Assembly (NCBI GenBank): GCA_964655195.1
Contig: CAZZLK010000097.1
Coordinates: 1-14,303 of the forward strand
DNA length: 14,303 bases
Reading direction: 5' to 3'
DNA from: DUMJ01 sp964655195
GTDB lineage: Bacteria > DUMJ01
A program made the translations under genes and the position numbers. Below the pieces are notes generated by a model. That model was given only the letters and a program-made list of their open reading frames with translations. It had not been told where the DNA came from and did no database searches. Positions 1 through 6,384 of the stretch are shown piece after piece (positions within the stretch are counted from its first letter, which is position 1; every line of letters begins with the position of its first letter).

Positions 1-1463
1 TCAGTAACCACATTATTCCAATCCTTAACTCCAGATCTGAGCGTAACTACCAGTGTTCCTCCGTTTCTGACATAGTTTTCCAGATTTTCTCTGATCTCTG
101 GTGTCATAAGGTATAGACTGGGAGCTATAACTAACTTATATTTGGATAGATCTGACAATGGATGAACGATATCAACGGGTACGTGCTGGTTAAATAAGCC
201 AGTGTAATACTTCTGTATCTGCTCCATATAGTCAAAGGCAGGATTGTTCGGTTGTATCTCAATTGCCCATCTTATATCGTAAGAATAGATAATAGCGGTT
301 TCTGCCTTATAGAAAGAACCTTCTAGCTCGGTAATGCCTTTAAGCTCCTCTCCCATCCTTTTTACTTCTTCATATCTCCTTCTGGGAACCCCATCATGGT
401 CCAGTATTCCATGCCAATACTGTTCGGTCCCGTATCTACAGGTCCTCCATCTGAAATAGACTATCGCATCCGCACCATGAGCTATACCTTGATAAGACCA
501 CAGTCTGATCTCCCCGGGTAAGGGGTGTGGGCCGAATATCTCCCAACCTGCAGATCCACTTTGCTCTTCCATCACCCAGAATGGTCTACCCCTGTTAACT
601 CCCCTCATTACATCGTGAGAAAGGGCTATCCTTGCAGGGTCCGGATTGCCTCTAAATCTTGGATAGTTATCCCAGGAAACAAAATCCAGAGATTCTGCCA
701 GTTTATAATAGTCAAGCCCACCAAAGAGTCCCATAAGGTTATGGGTTATAAACTTATCGGGACAGATCTTTCTCAGGATCTCGACCTGAAGATTCTGATA
801 CTCTATGGTTGAATCGGATATAAAACGCAAAAAATCCAAGAGGAGACTGGGATTATGAGCACCAACTGTCCTCCTCGGGATTATGACTTCATCCCAATCT
901 GTATATGTCTGACTCCAGAAGATCGTTCCCCAGGATCTGTTCAGGTTTTCAAGTGTTCCGTATTTTCTCTTTACCCATTCTCTAAACTTGATAAGGCAGT
1001 TATCACAATAACACCTGTTACTCTCATGACAACCCAATTCATTATCGATCTGCCAGCCAATAACATTCGGATTATCTTTATAGTGTTCAGCCATAGCCGA
1101 TACTATCTTCCTTGTGAGTTCCCTGTATTCAGGGCTGTTATAACAGTAGTGCCTCCTTCCACCAGGTCCCATTACGTGTCCATCTCTATCCCTGGGAAGG
1201 ATCTGCGGGTATTTTCTAACCAGCCACATAGGAGGACTTGCAGTAGGTGTACCAAGAACAGTCTTTATATTATGCCTGCCCAGTATCTCTATAGCCTTAT
1301 CAAGCCAGGAAAAATCATACTGTCCCTCCTTGGGTTCAAGCTTGACCCAGGCAAACTCAGCCAGCCTTGCAACATTTATTCCAGCAGATTCCATAAGGCT
1401 GGCATCTATCTCCCATCTCTCCTCGGGCCAGTGTTCAGGATAATAGTCTACTCCATAATACAT
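1..1463 (-). CDS. GH42 beta-galactosidase, C-terminal part beyond window edge
   Basis: Glycoside hydrolase family 42 enzyme, predicted to release terminal beta-linked galactose (possibly arabinose) from oligosaccharides. About 487 codons are present, of roughly 650-690 usual for the family; the rest lies left of base 1. I translated it by hand and found no stop or frameshift. It opens MYYGVDYYPEHWPEERW, the family signature. The acid/base Glu is E142 in IDNELG and the nucleophile is E299 in WVMEEQSG. C107, C151, C153 and C156 match, with an offset of one, the zinc-binding cysteines of the Thermus A4 enzyme as I recall them. The visible end (LVVTLRSGVKD) lies in the trimerisation domain. There is no signal peptide, so it is cytoplasmic and probably acts on imported oligosaccharides. 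Start chosen because a perfect AGGAGGT lies 7 bases upstream. It is co-transcribed with the upstream kinase. Confidence 0.95.
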   Translation of the reverse strand, partial: MYYGVDYYPEHWPEERWEIDASLMESAGINVARLAEFAWVKLEPKEGQYDFSWLDKAIEILGRHNIKTVLGTPTASPPMWLVRKYPQILPRDRDGHVMGPGGRRHYCYNSPEYRELTRKIVSAMAEHYKDNPNVIGWQIDNELGCHESNRCYCDNCLIKFREWVKRKYGTLENLNRSWGTIFWSQTYTDWDEVIIPRRTVGAHNPSLLLDFLRFISDSTIEYQNLQVEILRKICPDKFITHNLMGLFGGLDYYKLAESLDFVSWDNYPRFRGNPDPARIALSHDVMRGVNRGRPFWVMEEQSGSAGWEIFGPHPLPGEIRLWSYQGIAHGADAIVYFRWRTCRYGTEQYWHGILDHDGVPRRRYEEVKRMGEELKGITELEGSFYKAETAIIYSYDIRWAIEIQPNNPAFDYMEQIQKYYTGLFNQHVPVDIVHPLSDLSKYKLVIAPSLYLMTPEIRENLENYVRNGGTLVVTLRSGVKDWNNVVT

Positions 1464-1470
1464 ATTTTCT

Positions 1471-1477
1471 ACCTCCT
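1471..1477 (-). promoter_or_regulatory. Shine-Dalgarno of GH42 gene, overlapping the kinase stop codon
   Basis: AGGAGGT reads on the minus strand seven bases before the GH42 ATG. Its first two bases are also the last two of the kinase TAG stop (1476-1478), so ribosomes terminating on the kinase sit on the next initiation site. This fixes the GH42 start and implies translational coupling. Confidence 0.85.
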
Positions 1478-3038
1478 AAGTCCCAGGAGCTCTCCACATA
1501 GGCTTTAAAAGTCCCTCATCAACAAGTTGAAGCATCCTGGGATATATTTCTCTCCACTTTTTATAATATCCCTGATAAATCCTGTGATTTTCCATATTCG
1601 GCTCATAAACTCTCTCAAACCTTACCAGTTTCTCCACTGCCTCTCCAAGGTCTTTATAGACCCCCATAGCAACCCCAACAACCATAGCAGAACCCAAGGA
1701 TGTTGCCTCTTTAACTACCGGGACTTTAATCTTCACCCCATACACATCAGCCATAATCTGTGGCCAGAGAAATCCTTTGGAAGAACCACCACAGAATACT
1801 ATCTCTTCTGCAGGGGTATTGGTAAGCTCCAACAGGACCTGATAGTTTCCATAAGAGACATAGGCAGCATTTTCTTCTAAAGCCCTATAACATTCCTTTT
1901 TACCTGAGGTCTGAGGGGAGAGTATATCAAACTGTAAGAAGGAAGGTGCTGCATGCTTCCATCTTCTGGCATTCATAACATCAGAGAAGATAGCAATAAT
2001 ACCGTTAGAACCCGGGGGAGCCTGTTCAGCAAGTTTCTCTAGAAGATAATATGGGTCTACTCCCATCTGTCTTGCCATCTCTTTCTCTAACTGACAGAAT
2101 GCATCTCTAAACCAGCGGGTGGAAAAACCATGGTAGAAACCAATCCCTTCCGTCATCCAGAAACCAGGCATACTATGGCAGAGGGTTCTTACTCTGAACT
2201 TCGGATCTATAAGGGGTTTATCTGTAACAACCGCAGTCTGCCACTGAGTTCCTCCAACCACCACATACCTATTGTTTTCAACTGCACTGACACCTATCAA
2301 TGCAAGCTGGGTATCTGCCCCACCAGTAACCACAGGGGTTCCTGGGAGTAAACCAGTATCTTTACTAGCCTGTTCAGTCACCTCCCCTATAATAGTCCCG
2401 GATTCATATACTGGAGGGAATATATCTTTACTTAAGCCAACCATATTTATAATCTCATCTGACCATGTCCTCTTTGCTAGGTCAAACATACCCGAGCTAG
2501 AACCGATAGAAGGATCGGTAATGATCTTGCCGGAGAGCTTATAGAGAACCCAGTCACTCAGCATATTCATATGTCCAATCTTGTTAAATATCTCGGGTTG
2601 ATGCTTCTTCAGCCAGAGGAACCTCGGAGGGTCTATGATATTTACCCAGTCTCCACCAAGCTTGAAGATCTTCTCCGCCAGCCCAGAGTTTATAAGTTCT
2701 ATAGCCTCATCTACTGCTCTTGCGTCAAGATTTGTACAAGCCCAGATCTCATTGCCATCCTTATCATAAAGAACCATCCCTTCCCTCATACTGCTTGCAG
2801 TTATAGCCAGAACCTCTTCAGGCTTCACTCCACCTCTAGCCATAGCAGTTCTTATGGTCCTGCATAGTATCTCCCATGCCTCTTTAGTATCAAACTCCTG
2901 AGAACCAGGATATTCAGGGATCTCTTTGGGAATCCATTCCTCCTGAGCCTGAGCTATCTGATTTCCCTCCAGATCAAAGATAAGACACCTTCCACTACCA
3001 GTCCCCGCATCCAGGGTAACAATATATCTCCCTTTCAT
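1476..3038 (-). CDS. FGGY-family carbohydrate kinase, LsrK (autoinducer-2 kinase)-like
   Basis: ATP-dependent kinase of the FGGY family, 520 residues. The N-terminal phosphate loop reads DAGTGSGR (residues 10-17), followed by FDLEGNQIAQAQEEW, SSMREGMVLYD and EIWACTNLDARA. These, with GGADTQ (presumed catalytic base D242) and the C-terminal GGSSKGFLWPQ and VVKEATSLGSA, match the autoinducer-2 kinase LsrK subfamily more closely than xylulo- or glycerol kinases, judged from memory. LsrK phosphorylates the AI-2 signal (DPD) in the cytoplasm. No lsr transporter, regulator or aldolase genes are nearby; the partner is a beta-galactosidase, so the real substrate may be a pentose, a tetrulose or another small sugar. 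The ATG at 3038 is preferred over a GTG six bases upstream because AGAGG lies seven bases before it and the GTG would overlap that ribosome site. It has its own promoter after the preceding gene. Confidence 0.8.
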   Translation of the reverse strand: MKGRYIVTLDAGTGSGRCLIFDLEGNQIAQAQEEWIPKEIPEYPGSQEFDTKEAWEILCRTIRTAMARGGVKPEEVLAITASSMREGMVLYDKDGNEIWACTNLDARAVDEAIELINSGLAEKIFKLGGDWVNIIDPPRFLWLKKHQPEIFNKIGHMNMLSDWVLYKLSGKIITDPSIGSSSGMFDLAKRTWSDEIINMVGLSKDIFPPVYESGTIIGEVTEQASKDTGLLPGTPVVTGGADTQLALIGVSAVENNRYVVVGGTQWQTAVVTDKPLIDPKFRVRTLCHSMPGFWMTEGIGFYHGFSTRWFRDAFCQLEKEMARQMGVDPYYLLEKLAEQAPPGSNGIIAIFSDVMNARRWKHAAPSFLQFDILSPQTSGKKECYRALEENAAYVSYGNYQVLLELTNTPAEEIVFCGGSSKGFLWPQIMADVYGVKIKVPVVKEATSLGSAMVVGVAMGVYKDLGEAVEKLVRFERVYEPNMENHRIYQGYYKKWREIYPRMLQLVDEGLLKPMWRAPGT

Positions 3039-3071
3039 ATTCACACCTCTTTCCCTTAAGATTTTAGATAA

Positions 3072-3100
3072 ATTATAACAGAAAGATTAAGAAAGATTAA
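3072..3100 (-). promoter_or_regulatory. Promoter of the kinase-GH42 pair, extended -10
   Basis: On the minus strand a perfect TATAAT (3077 down to 3072) is preceded by TGT, giving the extended element TGTTATAAT. Seventeen bases further upstream is TTAATC (3100 down to 3095), a weak -35. The predicted start near 3065 leaves a leader of about 27 bases before the ATG. The -35 overlaps the stop codon of the upstream radical SAM gene, so the kinase and GH42 genes can be expressed independently of it. Confidence 0.65.
3081..3100. repeat. Tandem direct repeat, 2 x 10 bases
   Basis: GAAAGATTAA occurs twice back to back. It spans the radical SAM stop codon and the -35 and spacer of the kinase promoter. 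It may be a replication-slippage duplication or a tandem binding site ten bases (one helical turn) apart; the sequence alone does not decide. Confidence 0.7.
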
Positions 3101-4110
3101 GAGGAGGCTACTCTAGGGCACATCGGATCAGGAGAATAGATATTATTGCTGAAGAATTTTGCCCTAGCATAGCATCCTCCATAACATATCTCTTTTATTG
3201 AACACTCCCTGCAGGGAAAAGATTCTATGGTTTTCAGTAAGCCCAGAGCCAACTTACTATTTATAAGATTTTCCCAGACTTTAGTAACACCTTCTCTGAC
3301 GTTTCCAAAAGATATATCCACCGTATCACAGACGAGTACATCTCCAACTGGAGTGATATCCATCTCATCCATACCCCTGCATCCAAAATAAGAGACATAC
3401 GGAGAATTGATTATTAATCCGGCAAAAGGCACACACCAGACCTCGGTGTTAAACCTAAGAGATTCTGCGGTCTTCTCTATCCTGTGGAGCATATCTATCA
3501 GTTGATCTTTACTGAGGATGACATCCCTGGTGGCTCTTCCTACTGGCAATACAGGTATTATACATGCCTTTAAACTACCAAGGTGTCTGGACAATGCTAT
3601 ATACCCTTCGACCTCATCAAAGTTTATCTTACTGCAGGCAAAAACAGTATAGAACTTGATACCAGAAGACCTGAGAAGTTCTGCAGACCTCATCACCCTA
3701 TCCCAGGTACCAGTTCCTCTGATTCTCTCATGGGTCTCTCTGGTAGCACCATCGATACTTAAATATACCTCAACATTATTCTTTACCAATACCTCAGTGA
3801 TCTTCTCTGAGAGTAATGTACCATTGGTATTTATGGTTATCCTCTGTACCCCTTTTCTCCTAGCCTCTTCTAAAATAGTGGCAATATCCTCCCTTAGAAG
3901 GACCTCACCACCAGTAAAGTCCACCCTTCTTACACCAAGTTCTATAGCCTCATCCAGGGCATTCAATATTTCATTTAACCTTAATTCATTATTATCTCCA
4001 AATCTACCAGCCACATAGCAAAATCTACACTTTAAGTTACATCTCTCGTTTAAAAGCCAGATAATTCTCCTGGGTTTTTTATCAACAACTGTACCCTCTT
4101 TCACGTGCAT
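3097..4110 (-). CDS. Radical SAM / SPASM-domain enzyme, substrate unknown
   Basis: A 337-residue radical SAM enzyme. The SAM-binding [4Fe-4S] cluster motif is C24-x3-C28-x2-C31, followed by the SAM-contact GGE at 68-69. The C-terminal SPASM domain carries the full seven-cysteine pattern: C244, G256, C261, then C300, C303, C309, C313 and C331, which should hold auxiliary clusters. SPASM enzymes mostly modify peptides or proteins (PqqE, MftC, thioether maturases, sulfatase maturases), with some heme-pathway members (NirJ/Ahb). I cannot assign this one to a subfamily. It lacks the KPA-type start and PCDF motif of sulfatase maturases. AGGAGG lies about nine bases before the ATG. The gene is divergent from the esterase and sulfatase-maturase pair, with the sugar kinase downstream, so a role in glycan use or peptide maturation is inference only. 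Confidence 0.85.
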   Translation of the reverse strand: MHVKEGTVVDKKPRRIIWLLNERCNLKCRFCYVAGRFGDNNELRLNEILNALDEAIELGVRRVDFTGGEVLLREDIATILEEARRKGVQRITINTNGTLLSEKITEVLVKNNVEVYLSIDGATRETHERIRGTGTWDRVMRSAELLRSSGIKFYTVFACSKINFDEVEGYIALSRHLGSLKACIIPVLPVGRATRDVILSKDQLIDMLHRIEKTAESLRFNTEVWCVPFAGLIINSPYVSYFGCRGMDEMDITPVGDVLVCDTVDISFGNVREGVTKVWENLINSKLALGLLKTIESFPCRECSIKEICYGGCYARAKFFSNNIYSPDPMCPRVASS

Positions 4111-4161
4111 ACATCGCTTCCTCCTCCTGATGTAGAAAGTTTAAAAATGAAGAACCAAAAA

Positions 4162-4190
4162 GATATACCACTTAATATTATACTACTGGA
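4162..4190 (-). promoter_or_regulatory. Candidate promoter of radical SAM gene, extended -10
   Basis: On the minus strand TGG precedes TATATC (4167 down to 4162), an extended -10. The hexamer 17 bases upstream, TCCAGT, matches the -35 consensus poorly. The leader would be about 45 bases. A perfect TATAAT at 4182-4177 is an alternative but has no TG extension and no -35. Confidence 0.4.
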
Positions 4191-4273
4191 TCAGTATAGT
4201 ACCCTTTTTCAACTTGCACCAGAAAAAGAAAATTCCCCCCTTTACCTAGACATTTCGATAATATCACACACTG

Positions 4274-4282
4274 TGGTAAAAT
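4274..4282 (+). promoter_or_regulatory. Promoter of esterase operon, extended -10 TGGTAAAAT
   Basis: TGGTAAAAT lies about 25 bases upstream of a strong ribosome site (GGAGG, 4300-4304), giving a predicted transcript start near 4289. The same twelve bases, TGGTAAAATATC, recur immediately before tsaE. The -35 region (TTCGAT) is poor, as expected for an extended -10 promoter. Confidence 0.55.
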
Positions 4283-4313
4283 ATCCTTTAGTAGAAATTG
4301 GAGGTGATATGGA

Positions 4314-5285
4314 ATGGCTTATTTTGATATGCCACTGGAAGCGTTAAAGACTTACCTACCGGAAAGATACGAGGAGCCTGACTTCGATTCTTTTTGGAAG
4401 GAAACACTTATGGAAGCAGAGCAGTATCCACTCGATCCAATCTTTGAGAGGGTAGATTATCATTTAGAAACAGTAGAGACATTCGATGTTACCTTCTCAG
4501 GGTATAAGGGGCAGAGAGTAAAGGGCTGGCTAATAATACCAAAGGTAAGGTCAAAAAAGTTGCCCTGTATAGTAGAGTTTATAGGATATGGAGGGGGGAG
4601 AGGTTTTCCTTTTGACTGGCTATTGTGGAGCAGCGCAGGATATGCTCACCTCATTATGGATACAAGGGGACAGGGAAGTAGCTGGTCTCCTGGAAATACG
4701 CCAGATTATGATGAGGATAATTCAAATCCACAATATCCAGGTTTTATGACAAGGGGCATACTAAACCCAAAGACTTACTATTACAGAAGGGTATTTACAG
4801 ATGCGGTTAGAGCGGTAGAAACTGCCTGTGCCTTTCCAGATATAGATCCTGATAGGATAGCGGTATGTGGTGGAAGCCAAGGGGGAGGTATATCTTTAGC
4901 GGTAAGTGGGCTATCTCCTAAGGTAAAGGCACTTATGAGTGATGTTCCATTTCTGTGTCACTATAGAAGAGCTTTACAGTTAACCGATGAGATGCCTTAT
5001 GGAGAGATCAGTAGATACTGTAAGATACATAGAGATAAGATAGATACAGTATTCAAAACCCTCTCCTACTTTGATGGGGTCAATTTTGCAGTCCGTGCCA
5101 GATGTCCGGCGATATTTTCAGTAGGACTTATGGATATGATATGTCCTCCGTCTACAGTATTTGCGGCGTACAACTACTATGGTGGTGAGAAGGAGATCAG
5201 GATATACCCATACAATGGGCATGAAGGGGGAGGGTCTTTTCATACATTAGAAAAATTAAAATTCATAAAGAAGATCTTTGGGTAG
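4314..5285 (+). CDS. Acetyl xylan esterase / cephalosporin-C deacetylase, family CE7
   Basis: An alpha/beta-hydrolase of carbohydrate esterase family 7, 323 residues, which removes acetyl groups from xylo-oligosaccharides and other small acetylated compounds. The catalytic triad is S188 in the nucleophile elbow GGSQGG, D274 in GLMD and H303 in NGHEGG. These are the same residue numbers I recall for the Thermotoga maritima enzyme TM0077, which is almost the same length (325). RGQ (118-120) and QYPGFMTRGI are further CE7 signatures. There is no signal peptide, so it should act on imported acetylated oligosaccharides. GGAGG ends nine bases before this ATG; another ATG five bases upstream is out of frame and too close to that site. 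The sulfatase maturase follows after one base, and the operon is divergent from the radical SAM-kinase-GH42 unit. Confidence 0.95.
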   Translation: MAYFDMPLEALKTYLPERYEEPDFDSFWKETLMEAEQYPLDPIFERVDYHLETVETFDVTFSGYKGQRVKGWLIIPKVRSKKLPCIVEFIGYGGGRGFPFDWLLWSSAGYAHLIMDTRGQGSSWSPGNTPDYDEDNSNPQYPGFMTRGILNPKTYYYRRVFTDAVRAVETACAFPDIDPDRIAVCGGSQGGGISLAVSGLSPKVKALMSDVPFLCHYRRALQLTDEMPYGEISRYCKIHRDKIDTVFKTLSYFDGVNFAVRARCPAIFSVGLMDMICPPSTVFAAYNYYGGEKEIRIYPYNGHEGGGSFHTLEKLKFIKKIFG

Positions 5286-5286
5286 G

Positions 5287-6384
5287 ATGGAAAGGTCAGA
5301 TATAACTGTACTGATCAAACCTGCCTCCGCCCAGTGTAATCTGGGATGTAAATACTGTTTCTATTCTCCTAAAGAGAGTCTATACGAGGAAAAATATAAA
5401 AGGATGAGCTTAGAAACTCTGGAGATATTGATAAAAGAGGTGCTGGCTGTAGCGGAGAATGTTACCTTTTGCTGGCAGGGAGGGGAGCCTACACTGATGG
5501 GGCTCCCCTTTTATAAAAAGGCGGTGGAGCTTCAGAGAAGGTACAGAAAAAATGGACAAAAGATAAATAATGCCTTTCAGACAAATGGAATCCTTTTGGA
5601 TGAAGAATGGGCATTATTTTTTAAGGAGAACAACTTTCTGGTTGGTCTTAGTATGGACGGGCCATCAAACCTTCACGATGAATACCGGTTGACAAAAGAT
5701 GGAAAACCAACACATCATATCGTCCTGGGTAGATTAAGACTCCTGCAAAGATATGGGGTAGATTTTAACATATTAACCGTTGTAAATGATAAAAACAGTA
5801 AGAAACCGGAGGCATTATTCAGATACTTTAGGGATCTTGGCATAGAGTATATGCAATTTATACCCTGTCTGGAAATAGACACAGATGGAAAGATAGCCAG
5901 TTTTTCGGTGGACCCTGTAAATTATGGGAACTTCCTGTGCGGTATGTTTGATAGATGGTACAATAACGGCAGACCCGAGTGTTATATAAGGGAATACGAA
6001 GAATGGTTAATCGCCTATGCCTATGGGATAAATCCCTGTATGTTTAAACCATACTGTGAGGGAGCTCTGGTTATAGAATACAACGGTGATATATATCCCT
6101 GTGACTTTTTCGTTGAGCCAGAATGGTACCTGGGAAATATAAAGAAGAACTCTCTAAAAGAGATATACAATAGTGACCTGTATAAGAGATTCAGTGAACG
6201 AAAACACATAGTAGATGATAGATGCCTCAAGTGTAAGTGGCTAAATCTATGTTGGGGAGGATGTCCAAAATTTAGGATAAATAAAAAGGGAGAACAGATT
6301 AACTACAGCTATTACTGCAGTTCTTATCAGAAATTCTTCAACTATGCGGATAAATATTTTAAAAATCTACTACGGTTTATTTAA
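5287..6384 (+). CDS. Anaerobic sulfatase-maturating enzyme (anSME), radical SAM/SPASM
   Basis: Cytosolic radical SAM enzyme, 365 residues, that oxidises a Cys or Ser in a sulfatase active site to formylglycine without oxygen. The SAM cluster motif is C17-x3-C21-x2-C24 in QCNLGCKYCFY, preceded by KPAS. GGEPT, QTNG and GLSMDGP are family motifs. The catalytic Asp is D273 in YPCDFFV. All eight auxiliary-cluster cysteines are present (C251, C257, C272, C313, C316, C322, C326, C344), in the same spacing as I recall for the Clostridium perfringens enzyme. The ATG at 5287, one base after the esterase stop, is preferred over an in-frame TTG nine bases earlier; translation is probably coupled to the esterase. 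No sulfatase gene is in the window, so the partner must lie elsewhere. The 3' end overlaps the convergent methyltransferase gene by eight bases. Confidence 0.93.
   Translation: MERSDITVLIKPASAQCNLGCKYCFYSPKESLYEEKYKRMSLETLEILIKEVLAVAENVTFCWQGGEPTLMGLPFYKKAVELQRRYRKNGQKINNAFQTNGILLDEEWALFFKENNFLVGLSMDGPSNLHDEYRLTKDGKPTHHIVLGRLRLLQRYGVDFNILTVVNDKNSKKPEALFRYFRDLGIEYMQFIPCLEIDTDGKIASFSVDPVNYGNFLCGMFDRWYNNGRPECYIREYEEWLIAYAYGINPCMFKPYCEGALVIEYNGDIYPCDFFVEPEWYLGNIKKNSLKEIYNSDLYKRFSERKHIVDDRCLKCKWLNLCWGGCPKFRINKKGEQINYSYYCSSYQKFFNYADKYFKNLLRFI

Larger units (their letters stand above)
4111..4313. other. Divergent intergenic region between radical SAM gene and esterase operon
   Basis: These 203 AT-rich bases separate the two leftward and rightward transcription units of the sugar island and hold their facing promoters. 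Between the promoters, at 4181-4201, is an imperfect dyad with outer arms TACTA/TAGTA and inner arms CTG/CAG, which could be a regulator site. One frame stays open from an ATG at 4147 across the region into the esterase, but it lacks a ribosome site and is not called as a gene. I see no RNA gene or riboswitch. Confidence 0.7.

Noticed and set aside
855..1508. Long rightward open frame (217 codons) opposite the GH42 gene
   Set aside because: It lies antisense to a gene with complete family motifs, resembles no protein I know, and has no ribosome site. The frame at 525-812 is a shadow of the same kind.
3039..3044. GTG start two codons upstream for the kinase
   Set aside because: The GTG overlaps the AGAGG(TG) ribosome site, whereas the ATG at 3038 has correct spacing.
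4081..4113. Ten-codon frame starting four bases before the radical SAM ATG, overlapping it out of frame
   Set aside because: It could act as a regulatory upstream frame, but its ATG is too close to the main start to tell from chance and nothing in the peptide is notable.
5278..5286. TTG start for the sulfatase maturase inside the esterase end
   Set aside because: An ATG three codons later, one base after the esterase stop, is a better start and keeps all motifs.
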